The notes under the pieces: model-generated
Told to the model about the DNA's origin: nothing
What the model saw: the letters and a program-made list of their open reading frames with translations, nothing else
Database searches by the model: none
Part shown: positions 45,583 to 54,210 of the stretch, piece by piece
How the letters are laid out: each line of letters starts with the position of its first letter
How positions within the stretch are numbered: the first letter of the stretch is position 1
DNA from: Marinobacter sp. LQ44
GTDB taxonomy: Bacteria > Pseudomonadota > Gammaproteobacteria > Pseudomonadales > Oleiphilaceae
Direction of reading: 5' to 3'
Length of the DNA: 64,000 nucleotides
Assembly: GCF_001447155.2 (NCBI RefSeq)
Contig: NZ_CP014754.1
Coordinates: 2,480,001-2,544,000, forward strand
Program-made: the position numbers and the translations under genes

Positions 45583-46536
45583 ATGACAGTCCGGCTCGGG
45601 ATCGTGATGGATCCTATCGAAGACATCAGCTTCAAGAAAGACAGTTCGCTGGCTATGTTACTGGCGGCGCAGAAATGCGGTTGGCAGATCGAGTATATGG
45701 AACAGCACGATCTGTATCTGGCGGGTGGCCAGGCCCGTGCCCACACCCGCGATCTCACCGTGCATATGGACCCGGAAAACTGGTTCAGCTTTGGCGCCAG
45801 CCAGGATCGGGCCCTGGGTGATCTGGATGTGATTCTGATGCGCAAGGATCCTCCGGTGGATCGCGAGTTCCTGATGGCCACTTATATATTGGGGGCTGCT
45901 GAGCAACAGGGTGCGCTTGTGGTCAATCCGGCGGCCACGCTGCGGGATTGCAACGAGAAGCTGTTTGCCACCCAGTTCGAGGACCTCACGCCACCGTTGA
46001 TTGTCACCCGTTCCTCCCAGCGTTTCCGGGAGTTCTATGCCGAGCATGGCGACATCATCATGAAACCGGTGGATGGCATGGGCGGCCGGTCGATTTTCCG
46101 GGTCAGAGAAAACGATGCGAACCTTGGGGTGATCATTGAAACTCTGACCAACCATGGCGCCCACCAGGCCATGGCGCAGAAATTCATTCCGGAAATCACC
46201 GACGGCGACAAGCGGATTCTGTTGATTGAGGGCGAGCCGGTGCCTTACGCCCTTGCGCGAATTCCATCCCAGGGTGAAAATCGCGGCAACCTGGCGGCCG
46301 GGGGGCGTGGAGAGGGGCGCGAACTGACCGCGCGGGATCGGGAAATCTGTGCCCGCGTAGCGCCGGTGATCAAGGAAAAAGGGCTGATGTTTGTCGGGCT
46401 GGATGTTATCGGTGATTACCTCACCGAAATCAATGTCACCAGCCCAACCTGTATCCGCGAGCTGGATGCGGCCTTTGGCATCGACATTGCCGGCATGCTG
46501 ATGGATGCCATTGATCGGCGCCTGGGCCGGAGCTGA
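45583..46536 (+). CDS. gshB: Glutathione synthase
   Basis: 317 residues. Joins gamma-glutamylcysteine and glycine using ATP. Family signatures: LGIVMDPIEDISFKKDSSLAMLLAAQ at the N-terminus, the ATP-grasp region IIMKPVDGMGGRSIFRV, and RGEGRELTARDREICARVAPVIKEKGLMFVGLDVIGDYLTEINVTSPTCIREL with metal-binding E and N. First gene of a plus-strand run with tonB, algH, ruvX and pyrimidine genes, the same order as in Pseudomonas. Confidence 0.96.
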   Translation: MTVRLGIVMDPIEDISFKKDSSLAMLLAAQKCGWQIEYMEQHDLYLAGGQARAHTRDLTVHMDPENWFSFGASQDRALGDLDVILMRKDPPVDREFLMATYILGAAEQQGALVVNPAATLRDCNEKLFATQFEDLTPPLIVTRSSQRFREFYAEHGDIIMKPVDGMGGRSIFRVRENDANLGVIIETLTNHGAHQAMAQKFIPEITDGDKRILLIEGEPVPYALARIPSQGENRGNLAAGGRGEGRELTARDREICARVAPVIKEKGLMFVGLDVIGDYLTEINVTSPTCIRELDAAFGIDIAGMLMDAIDRRLGRS

Positions 46537-46582
46537 GTCAGGCTTCCTCCAGGCACGTGCAGATAAACTATCAGGAAAGGTA

Positions 46583-47449
46583 ATGGCTGTTCAGGTAAGC
46601 GATTTTGACCGGTTGTCCTTCACGCTGTTCATGGCGCTGGCGGTGCATGCCATTGTGGTTCTGGGCATTACCTTTGCTCCGGAGTCTCCCCGTTCGTCTG
46701 CCCAGACCATGGAGATTACGCTCTCGCAGTTTGATGATGAGCAGGCTCCGGATGAGGCGGATTTTCTGGCCCAGACCAGCCAGCAGGGTAGTGGCACGGA
46801 AGAAGAGGCCATGGAGATGACCACGCCGGAACCAGCCGAAATCAGCCAGCCCGAAATGGCCCAGGTGCAGCCTGAGCCCCAGACCACCACACAACCGCAA
46901 CCCCGGGAAGAGCGTGCGGTGGTTCAGACCGAAACGACGGCGAGCCGGCAGGTAGAGCAGCCCGAAGACCGGTCAGAGCCTGAGCCGGAACCGTTGCCAC
47001 GCAGTGAGCGCAAAAGCCTGATGGAGCGGAGCCTGGAAATTGCCAGCCTGGAAGCCCGGTTTGATGCCCAGCAGCAAGCCTATGCTCGCAAGCCAAGGGT
47101 CATGCGGGTGACGGCGGCCTCTACCCTCAGGTCAAGCAATGCCTGGTACGTTCAGAACTGGGTAAGCAAGGTCACCCGGGTGGGCAACATCAATTACCCG
47201 ACCGAAGCGAGACAGGCCGGGATCTACGGAAATCTGCGTATGCTGGTTTCTCTGCGCAAAGATGGCACAATCAAGGAAGTGGCGATTCTCCAGTCGTCCG
47301 GCAGCACGGTGCTTGATGATGCCGCCATTCGCATTGTGCGCATGGCCGCGCCCTTTGCGCCCTTCCCGGAAGAGATGCAGCAGGAAGTGGACGAACTGGA
47401 GATCATACGTACCTGGTCGTTCCAGCAGCGGGGGCTTACATCCGGATGA
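46583..47449 (+). CDS. TonB-family energy transducer (TonB3-like)
   Basis: About 288 residues. One N-terminal membrane helix (LFMALAVHAIVVLGITFA, about 14-31), a proline/glutamate/glutamine-rich periplasmic spacer, and a C-terminal TonB domain (NINYPTEARQAGIYGNLRMLVSLRKDGTIKEVAILQSSGSTVLDDAAIRIVRMAAPFAPFP). No exbB/exbD is nearby. In Pseudomonas the gene in this position, tonB3, affects twitching motility. ATG 46583 follows AGGAAAGGTA. Confidence 0.88.
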   Translation: MAVQVSDFDRLSFTLFMALAVHAIVVLGITFAPESPRSSAQTMEITLSQFDDEQAPDEADFLAQTSQQGSGTEEEAMEMTTPEPAEISQPEMAQVQPEPQTTTQPQPREERAVVQTETTASRQVEQPEDRSEPEPEPLPRSERKSLMERSLEIASLEARFDAQQQAYARKPRVMRVTAASTLRSSNAWYVQNWVSKVTRVGNINYPTEARQAGIYGNLRMLVSLRKDGTIKEVAILQSSGSTVLDDAAIRIVRMAAPFAPFPEEMQQEVDELEIIRTWSFQQRGLTSG

Positions 47450-48012
47450 CAGCGTCCAAGCAAACCGACGGTAATTTCAGGCACCACTTTCTGGTGGCGT
47501 CACCGTGGCTCGCCGACCCCCGTTTCCATGGCGGCGTTATCTACCTCTGTGAGCATTCCGAAGAGGGGGCGCTGGGGCTGATGATCAATCAGCCGCTGGA
47601 TATCCATCTGGGAGAAATCCTGGAGCAGCTGGACATGCATGGCGGTGAGCTGGACTTGCCGGTGTTCACCGGTGGCCCGGTGCAGCCGGAACGGGGATTT
47701 GTGCTCCACTCGCCGGGGCGGCAATGGCAAAGTACGGCACTGGTGACCGATGACGTTCTGCTCACCACCTCCCGGGATATTCTGGAGAGTATTGGCTGTG
47801 ATGAAGGGCCGGATGAGTTTCTGGTGGCTCTGGGTTACTCGGGCTGGGGTGAAGGGCAGTTGGAAGAAGAGTTGGGCAGCAACGCCTGGCTGACCTGCCC
47901 GGCCAGCACCGACATCCTGTTCCGGACACCGGTCAGCCAGCGTTATGAAGCGGTACTCCGGTTGATTGGTGTTGATCTGAACCAGCTCAGCGATTCGGTG
48001 GGCCATGCCTGA
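47446..48012 (+). CDS. YqgE/AlgH family protein
   Basis: 188 residues of the DUF179 family: HHFLVASPWLADPRFHGGVIYLCEHSEEGALGLMINQPLDIHLGEIL and GGPVQPERGFVLHSP. Start overlaps the tonB stop (ATGA). Biochemical role is unknown; the Pseudomonas homologue algH affects alginate expression. Overlaps ruvX by eight bases. Confidence 0.92.
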   Translation: MTASKQTDGNFRHHFLVASPWLADPRFHGGVIYLCEHSEEGALGLMINQPLDIHLGEILEQLDMHGGELDLPVFTGGPVQPERGFVLHSPGRQWQSTALVTDDVLLTTSRDILESIGCDEGPDEFLVALGYSGWGEGQLEEELGSNAWLTCPASTDILFRTPVSQRYEAVLRLIGVDLNQLSDSVGHA

Positions 48013-48436
48013 ACAAGGTAACCGTCGGCTGCTGGCCTTTGATTTCGGAACCCGTCGCATCGGTGTCGCTTCCGGTCAGGAACTGCTCGGCACAGGCCAG
48101 CCCCTGGCCATGATCCCAGCGAGGGATGGTATCCCGGACTGGCAGCAGATCGAGACACTTCTGGTGGAATGGCAGCCGGATATGGTGCTGGTTGGGTTGC
48201 CGCTGAATATGGATGATACCGAAAACGACATGTGTGCCCGGGCCCGTAAATTCGGCAAGCGCCTGCACGGTCGTTTTCATGTGCCAGTGGAAATGGTGGA
48301 TGAGCGACTGACCAGCTTTGAAGCCAAGGGCGATGTGATGGCTGCCGGTGGCAACCGTGATTTTGGTCGCCACGGGGTAGATGACCGTGCTGCGGTACTG
48401 ATACTGGAAACCTGGTGCCGGGAACAGGCCGGCTGA
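48005..48436 (+). CDS. ruvX: YqgF/RuvX-type nuclease
   Basis: 143 residues, RNase H-like fold: LLAFDFGTRRIGVASGQ with the first catalytic aspartate, MVLVGLPLNMDDTE, VEMVDERLTSFEA and DDRAAVLILETW. Proposed Holliday junction resolvase or pre-16S rRNA processing nuclease (YqgF). Conserved partner of algH. Confidence 0.92.
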   Translation: MPEQGNRRLLAFDFGTRRIGVASGQELLGTGQPLAMIPARDGIPDWQQIETLLVEWQPDMVLVGLPLNMDDTENDMCARARKFGKRLHGRFHVPVEMVDERLTSFEAKGDVMAAGGNRDFGRHGVDDRAAVLILETWCREQAG

Positions 48437-48455
48437 CCTGACTGATGAGGCTCTG

Positions 48456-48965
48456 ATGACCGCATTGATGGATATCAACCAGTTGCTGGATGAGCTGGAA
48501 ACCGGGTTACGCCGGATTCTGGAGCAACGTGGTATCGACAACCCTGTGCTGATTGGCATTCGCACCGGTGGCGTCTGGCTGGCGGATGTTATTGGCAAGC
48601 GCCTGGGGATTGAGCAGCCGTTTGGTGAGCTGGATATTTCCTTCTATCGGGACGACTTCAGTCGCATTGGCCTGAACCCGAAAGTGAAGCCCTCCAGCCT
48701 GCCTTTTGACACTGAAGGCCGTGACATCATCCTGATTGATGATGTGATCATGAGTGGGCGAACCATTCGCGCCGCGATGAATGAGATCTTCGATTACGGT
48801 CGTCCTGCCAGTATCATACTGGCCACCTTGATTGATCTGGGTGCCCGGGAGCTGCCGATTCAGCCCGATGTGGTCGGCCATTCCCTGGCGCTGGAAGCGC
48901 ACCAGCGCGTCAAGTTGCGCGGCCCCGAGCCGTTGCGCATCGAACTTCAGGACTCCGGGCAGTAA
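48456..48965 (+). CDS. pyrR: PyrR, pyrimidine regulator / uracil phosphoribosyltransferase
   Basis: 169 residues. PRPP-binding loop [18 protein letters not shown] and [18 protein letters not shown] are the phosphoribosyltransferase signatures. In Gram-positive bacteria PyrR binds pyr mRNA; in pseudomonads it influences pyr expression and sits before pyrB, as here. I see no obvious attenuator in the short gap after ruvX. Confidence 0.93.
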   Translation: MTALMDINQLLDELETGLRRILEQRGIDNPVLIGIRTGGVWLADVIGKRLGIEQPFGELDISFYRDDFSRIGLNPKVKPSSLPFDTEGRDIILIDDVIMSGRTIRAAMNEIFDYGRPASIILATLIDLGARELPIQPDVVGHSLALEAHQRVKLRGPEPLRIELQDSGQ

Positions 48966-48991
48966 CACCCCCAATTGACGACAGGCGAGCC

Positions 48992-50011
48992 ATGACCGCA
49001 AACGATCCCTCCCCGAACCACTTGCAGCTGACCCGGGATGGTCAGTTGCGGCATTTTCTCACTTTGGACGGCCTGGGCCGGGAGCTGCTGACCGACATTC
49101 TGGATACCGCCGATTCCTTTATCGAAGTGGGTGAGCGCAGCATCAAGAAGGTGCCGCTGTTGCGGGGCCGCACCGTCGTTAACCTGTTCTTCGAATCCAG
49201 TACCCGTACCCGCAGTACCTTTGAGCTGGCCGCCAAGCGGCTGTCTGCCGATGTGCTGAACCTGGACATCAACACGTCGGCCACCTCCAAAGGGGAATCC
49301 CTGTCAGACACCCTGCTTAACCTGGAGGCCATGGCCAGCGACATGTTCGTGGTGCGGCATTCCCAGAGCGGGGCGCCGCACTTTATCGCCGAAAGCGTGA
49401 CCCCGGGCGTGGCCATCATCAATGCGGGCGATGGCAGGCATGCCCACCCCACCCAGGCGATGCTCGACATGCTCACCATTCGCCAGCACAAGGGGCGTTT
49501 TGAAGGCCTGAAAGTGGCCATTGTCGGCGACGTATTACACTCCCGGGTTGCCCGTTCCCAGATCCGGGCCCTGAACGAACTGGGCGCAGAAGAGGTGCGG
49601 GTGATTGCCCCCGGTACCCTGTTGCCCAGGGACGTGGAAGATCTCGGCTGCACCGTGGAATACGACATGGCCCGTGGCATGAAAGACCTGGACGTGGTGA
49701 TCATGCTGAGACTGCAAAAGGAACGTATGGAAGGAGCGCTGCTGCCCAGCGAGCGGGAATTCTACCGACTGTACGGTTTGAATCAGCAGAAGCTGGCACT
49801 GGCGAGGCCGGATTGCATTGTGATGCACCCGGGGCCAATCAACCGGGGGGTCGAGATTGAATCGGCGGTGGCGGATGGCCCTCAATCGGTGATCCTGAAT
49901 CAGGTAACCAATGGTATTGCCATCCGCATGGCGGTCATGTCCATGGCGATGGGCGGGCAAATGGCAGAGCGACAGCAAAAACAGACAGACAGCGAGGGAC
50001 ACCGGGCATGA
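48992..50011 (+). CDS. pyrB: Aspartate carbamoyltransferase catalytic chain
   Basis: 339 residues. Makes carbamoyl aspartate in pyrimidine synthesis. Carbamoyl phosphate site [27 protein letters not shown], then [26 protein letters not shown] and [11 protein letters not shown]. The slightly long N-terminus is typical of the class A enzymes that assemble with a dihydroorotase-like chain. Start codon overlap with the next gene is ATGA. Confidence 0.96.
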   Translation: MTANDPSPNHLQLTRDGQLRHFLTLDGLGRELLTDILDTADSFIEVGERSIKKVPLLRGRTVVNLFFESSTRTRSTFELAAKRLSADVLNLDINTSATSKGESLSDTLLNLEAMASDMFVVRHSQSGAPHFIAESVTPGVAIINAGDGRHAHPTQAMLDMLTIRQHKGRFEGLKVAIVGDVLHSRVARSQIRALNELGAEEVRVIAPGTLLPRDVEDLGCTVEYDMARGMKDLDVVIMLRLQKERMEGALLPSEREFYRLYGLNQQKLALARPDCIVMHPGPINRGVEIESAVADGPQSVILNQVTNGIAIRMAVMSMAMGGQMAERQQKQTDSEGHRA

Positions 50012-51303
50012 GTGGCAGCCAGCAAGATAACAGCACCAGCCTGGTGATTACCGGTGGCACCCTGTTCGATGCTCATGGGCAATTGACCGACAATCCCGGG
50101 CTGCTGGTTCGCGACGGAAAGATTGCCGCTGTCGGGTCTGAGGCGGGGCAGGCTGGTGCAGCTAGGAGCGTTGACGCCAGTGGCTGTGTGATTTCCCCGG
50201 GGTTTGTGGATTTGTGTTGCAACCTCCGGGAGCCCGGCAATGGTCAGAAGGGCAATATTGCCTCGGAAACCCGGGCAGCCGCCCACGGTGGTTTCACCAC
50301 GGTTTGCGCCAGCCCGGAAACCTCTCCGGTCAATGATTCCAGCGCCGTGACCCATCTGATTCGTGAAGGTGCGGCTACCCGTGGTGTGGTGAATGTGTTG
50401 CCCGTTGGAGCGATTACCCGTGGCCTGGAAGGTGACTTGCTCAGTGATATGGCGGGCCTGAAGAACGCCGGTTGCGTGGCAGTGGGTAACGGTTCCCGTG
50501 GGGTGCGCAATGCCCGTATCCTGCGCCGGTGTATGGCCTATGCCCAGACCTTCGACCTGACAGTGATGTTCAGTCCGGAGAACCAGGCCCTGGCCGCGGA
50601 CGGCTACGCTCACGATGGTCAGGTGGCGACCCGTCTGGGCCTGCTGGGCATCCCGGAAGTAGCGGAGACGGCTGCGGTCATGGAAATGCTGTTGCTGGCG
50701 GAGGAGACCGGGGTACGACTGCACCTGAGCCAGTTGTCCTGTGGCCGCAGCGTCGAGATGCTGGCGGACGCCCGGAAACGGGGAATCCAGGTGACTGCCG
50801 ATGTCGCCATGCATCAGCTGGTGTATACCGAAGACGCACTGGCGGGCTTTGATAGCCGTTTTCACGTACGCCCGCCGCTGCGCTCCGAGAGTGATCGCCA
50901 GGCGCTGCTGGCAGGCGTTCGCGAGGGTGTGATTGATGCCATCGTCAGCCAGCATCAACCCCACGACAGCGCCGCCAAGCAGGCGCCACTGCCGGCCACC
51001 GAACCTGGCCTGTCCAGCATCGAGAGCGTGTTGTCCCTGGGGTTGGGGCTGGTGGCGTCTGGTGAACTTGAGATGCCTGACCTGCTGTCTGCGCTGACCC
51101 TTGGTCCATCCCGAGTTTTGGGCCGGGAATGGGCGCTGGCTGAGGGTGTGGCGGCAGACCTGTGCATTTTCGACCCCAAAGGCCATTGGGTACCGTCCCC
51201 ATCTACCCTGGTGTCAGCCGGACACCATGCCCCCCGTTTCGGATGTGAGCTGCCGGGGTTAATGAAGCTAACGCTGGTTGGCGGACGGACCGCCTGGCAA
51301 TAG
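50008..51303 (+). CDS. Dihydroorotase-like non-catalytic chain (PyrC')
   Basis: 431 residues of the dihydroorotase family ([61 protein letters not shown]). The metal motif D-x-H-x-H-x-R has become D68-L-C70-C-N72-L-R74, so both first-site histidines are lost, and the protein is probably inactive. In Pseudomonas such a chain (PyrC'/PyrX) holds the PyrB dodecamer together. Overlap with pyrB by four bases supports a stoichiometric complex. A true PyrC must be encoded elsewhere. Confidence 0.92.
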   Translation: MSGSQQDNSTSLVITGGTLFDAHGQLTDNPGLLVRDGKIAAVGSEAGQAGAARSVDASGCVISPGFVDLCCNLREPGNGQKGNIASETRAAAHGGFTTVCASPETSPVNDSSAVTHLIREGAATRGVVNVLPVGAITRGLEGDLLSDMAGLKNAGCVAVGNGSRGVRNARILRRCMAYAQTFDLTVMFSPENQALAADGYAHDGQVATRLGLLGIPEVAETAAVMEMLLLAEETGVRLHLSQLSCGRSVEMLADARKRGIQVTADVAMHQLVYTEDALAGFDSRFHVRPPLRSESDRQALLAGVREGVIDAIVSQHQPHDSAAKQAPLPATEPGLSSIESVLSLGLGLVASGELEMPDLLSALTLGPSRVLGREWALAEGVAADLCIFDPKGHWVPSPSTLVSAGHHAPRFGCELPGLMKLTLVGGRTAWQ

Positions 51304-51323
51304 TGACACTGCTGAAAATGCGG

Positions 51324-51343
51324 CAGAGGTTGGCCAACCTCTG
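51324..51343. terminator. Palindrome after pyrC', terminator-like
   Basis: Perfect 20-base palindrome (CAGAGGTTGG with its complement) 21 bases beyond the pyrC' stop. Without a T-run right after it, Rho-independent termination is uncertain; it may mark the end of the pyr transcript or serve as an operator. Confidence 0.45.
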
Positions 51344-51509
51344 TCGACGCCATCACAGATTACCCTGTTTTTGCTGAAAAACTCTTGAAGAGAGGCACCT
51401 GAGCCAACGTATTCTATGGCTCGACCACTTATGGTCATCAAAAGGACGACGGAAAATGCCGGCGGCCTGCTGTGCCGGTGTCCGACAATAATAATTCAGG
51501 AGTCATCCC

Positions 51510-52529
51510 GTGAAATCAGTCAGTTTATCCCGCCGTATTGCCATGGCGGCTGCTTTGTGCGCCACCCTGGTTACCCCTGCTCTGGCGAAAGCCGAAACCG
51601 AGATTCTCGAGCGCAGCTTTTGCGTGTTTGATCCCGTGGGCGCCAACGGCCCGCTGTTTGCCATTACCAAAGAGTTTCAGCCGGTCGCCATGCAGCGAGG
51701 CATCAGGCTGAACCTGCGGGCTTACACCGATGAAAAGGTTGCCGCCGAGGACTTCAAGGCGGGCCAGTGCGACGCAGTGCTGCTCACGGGCACCCGCGCC
51801 CGTGAGTTCAACAAATTTACCGGCAGCCTGGAGGCCATGGGTGCCGTCCCTGGCGAGCAGGAAATGCGCCTGTTGTACAACACCCTGAGCCAACCCCAGG
51901 CACGCCAGTTCCTGGTTGAAGGGCCCTACGAGGTGGCCGGTGTATTCCCCGGTGGTGCTATCTACCTGCACACCCGTGATCGCAACGTCGACTCGGTTGA
52001 AAAACTCCAGGGCAAGCGCATCGCGACCCTGGATTATGACAGTGCGTCGGTGCGCATGGTTCGTCATGTAGGCGCGTCAGTGGTGGGCTCCAATTCCGCC
52101 AATTTCGCTGGCAAGTTCAACAATGGCAGTGTCGATCTGGCCTATGCGCCTGCCGTGGCCTATCAGCCATTGGAGTTGTACAAGGGCGTCAACGAAAAGG
52201 GCGGTGTTTTCAAGTACGCCTTGGCATATATGAACTTTCAGGTGATTATCCATACCGACCGTTTCCCCGATGATGCCGGTCAGATGGTGCGTGATGAATC
52301 GATCAAGCGGATTGATCAGGCCTACGAGATCATCGCCGAGGCAGAAGCTGGCATTCCCGAAGAGGTATGGATGCACCCACCCCAGGAAGATGTGGCCGAG
52401 TATGACCGGATGCTGCGCCAAGTGAGGCTGTCTCTGCTGGAGGATGGCGTGTATGACGAGCGTGCGATCAAACTGATGCGTGCCATTCGTTGCCGGGTGG
52501 ACGGTTCGCGCTCGGAGTGTGCGTCTTAA
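51510..52529 (+). CDS. Putative TRAP-type solute-binding protein
   Basis: 339 residues. Signal peptide MKSVSLSRRIAMAAALCATLVTPALA, then a two-domain binding-protein fold: SFCVFDPVGANGPLFAITKEFQPVAMQRGIRLNLRAYTDEKVAAEDFKAGQCDAVLLTG and VEKLQGKRIATLDYDSASVRMVRHVGASVVGSNSANFAGKFNNGSVDLAYAPAVAY, the usual DctP-like order. A paired lipoprotein and TRAP permease lie downstream, so this is the likely ligand-binding component. The ligand is unknown. Preceded by a 206-base gap with an AGGAG ribosome site. Confidence 0.8.
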   Translation: MKSVSLSRRIAMAAALCATLVTPALAKAETEILERSFCVFDPVGANGPLFAITKEFQPVAMQRGIRLNLRAYTDEKVAAEDFKAGQCDAVLLTGTRAREFNKFTGSLEAMGAVPGEQEMRLLYNTLSQPQARQFLVEGPYEVAGVFPGGAIYLHTRDRNVDSVEKLQGKRIATLDYDSASVRMVRHVGASVVGSNSANFAGKFNNGSVDLAYAPAVAYQPLELYKGVNEKGGVFKYALAYMNFQVIIHTDRFPDDAGQMVRDESIKRIDQAYEIIAEAEAGIPEEVWMHPPQEDVAEYDRMLRQVRLSLLEDGVYDERAIKLMRAIRCRVDGSRSECAS

Positions 52530-52566
52530 GTCTGAAGGGCGTTGCTGGGCCTGTCAGGCAGAAGCT

Positions 52567-52586
52567 GGCCCGCCGGTTGGCGGGCC
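52567..52586 (-). terminator. GC-rich hairpin between binding protein and HU genes
   Basis: GGCCCGCC-GGTT-GGCGGGCC, in the 65-base gap between two convergent genes. The stem is strong but no T-run follows on either strand, so termination is only probable. Confidence 0.45.
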
Positions 52587-52594
52587 GGATCCGG

Positions 52595-52867
52595 TTAACG
52601 GATCGCGTCTTTCAGGGCCTTGCCGGCCTTGAACCCGACGGTCTTGCTGGCGGGGATCTGGATGGTGGCGCCGGTTTGCGGGTTGCGGCCTGTGCGAGCC
52701 TCGCGGGAGCGAATGCTGAAGGTGCCGAAGCCAATGAGCGTGGTGTCTTCACCCCGGGCCGCTGCCGCAGACAGCTGATCGGTAAAGGCGTTGATAACTT
52801 CGCTGGCTTTTTCCCGGGTCAGGCCGGTTTTATCGGCAATGGCGGCGGCAAGCTCTGGTTTGCGCAT
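52595..52867 (-). CDS. HU-family DNA-binding protein
   Basis: 90 residues, the complete HU/IHF fold: MRKPELAAAIADKTGLTREKASEVINAFTDQLSAAAARGEDTTLIGFGTFSIRSREARTGRNPQTGATIQIPASKTVGFKAGKALKDAI. The arm RTGRNPQTG is intact. Bends and compacts DNA; could be a second HU (alpha-like) copy. ATG 52867 with AGGAG upstream; the open frame extends further but begins with non-family sequence. Placed on the opposite strand inside the TRAP gene set. Confidence 0.94.
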   Translation of the reverse strand: MRKPELAAAIADKTGLTREKASEVINAFTDQLSAAAARGEDTTLIGFGTFSIRSREARTGRNPQTGATIQIPASKTVGFKAGKALKDAIR

Positions 52868-53140
52868 CGGATACTCCTGTTTGATTTCGTTCTGATTATT
52901 GTGTTTGACCGCAAGGCAGACCCTGCGGTTGAAGCAATCTATAGTGGCTTTGGCCGAAATGTGCAAACCCTGTTCGGTTACGAACTGTGGCCGCAGGCGT
53001 CATTTGCGGGGTTGGTCTCATAAACCGGAGCCCGGTTTGGTCATAATGCATGGCCGGTTACAGGATGTAACAAAGCGATTCTGGCGGCGCCAGGCGCTGA
53101 TGTTTTCTGAATAACACAAGAATAAAAGGGTGTTGATGCT

Positions 53141-54184
53141 ATGAATGATTTCCGCAAAGCCGGTTCCGGAATTCGTGGGCTGGTGGCCGCTGTTGGTGCC
53201 AGCCTGGTGCTCACCGGTTGTGGTGCCGTCAACCACATGATCTACAAAACCACCGGTGATGTGATGCAAGGGTTCTCACGCAATCACACGGTGCCTTACC
53301 TGCTGGAATCGGATGACCTGGCCATGGGTTGCTCCATGAGTGAGGCGACAGCCCCACTGCTGATGTCGTTTGGTCGCGTGACCCGCGAACCGGACCAGCT
53401 GGCGGTTATGTTGTACCTCTCGGCGGGCGGTTGTGCGGAGGAGCAGGCCCGGGAGCATGAACTGGCTGCGGCGCGGGCAATGTATTCCATGAACGCCGGT
53501 GAGGCCCAGGATGCGATGATCCGGCAGAAACGGGCCCATACCCAGGCGGCGAAGCGTTACCTGAAGGGCTGGCAGCATCACCACGCCCATTACGGTGATC
53601 CGGATGGCGGGGAATGCCCCAAATTCAAAGACGATCTGGATGAATTCATTTACCTGGCCGGCTTGTTGTCCGGGTTGCAGGCATTGAATGCCCAGATACA
53701 GGCATCGTCCTCAATTGGTGTGCCGTTCAACACCGGTTCCGTGGTTGGCCGGGCGACCCAATGCCTGGACAACAAGAAATGGTGGGGCGCACCGATGGGG
53801 CTGCGGGCAACGGTCTGGGCCATGATTCCGGGCACCCAGCCGGAAGGTGAAGACGCCTTTGAACGACTGGCTATCGCCAGCAAGCAGGGCGAAGAGGCGG
53901 GCGTCAGGCTCGGCCACGTTTTCCACGCGATCGCCGCAGTAAACAAGAACGACGAAGCCTTGATCAAATCGGTGATCCGGGACCACGCCGAATCGTTGAA
54001 GAATGACGCGTCCAGCGAACAATGGCGGTTTGTTGATGCCATGGCCAGCAACATGCTGGTGGCCATTTCTGATCGTTTGTGGGTCGAGAACACCGGCCAC
54101 CGAACCCCCATCGGTCAATTCGGCAGCTTCTGGGATGATCAGCGGGCGCCGGTCGAAACCATGGATCTGGATGATCTGCTGTAA
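53141..54184 (+). CDS. TatT-like TRAP-associated lipoprotein
   Basis: 347 residues. Lipobox LVLTGC with C27 lipidated. The rest is helical with repeats (AREHELAAARAMYSMNAGEAQDAMIRQKRAHTQAAKRYLKGW). It is 26 bases before the TRAP permease and a binding-protein gene lies upstream, which fits the TatT component (a TPR lipoprotein that works with TRAP binding proteins). Family assignment rests on context and helical character, not on a decisive motif. Confidence 0.7.
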   Translation: MNDFRKAGSGIRGLVAAVGASLVLTGCGAVNHMIYKTTGDVMQGFSRNHTVPYLLESDDLAMGCSMSEATAPLLMSFGRVTREPDQLAVMLYLSAGGCAEEQAREHELAAARAMYSMNAGEAQDAMIRQKRAHTQAAKRYLKGWQHHHAHYGDPDGGECPKFKDDLDEFIYLAGLLSGLQALNAQIQASSSIGVPFNTGSVVGRATQCLDNKKWWGAPMGLRATVWAMIPGTQPEGEDAFERLAIASKQGEEAGVRLGHVFHAIAAVNKNDEALIKSVIRDHAESLKNDASSEQWRFVDAMASNMLVAISDRLWVENTGHRTPIGQFGSFWDDQRAPVETMDLDDLL

Positions 54185-54210
54185 CTCCTTCAAATTCCAG
54201 GGTAGGTTTT

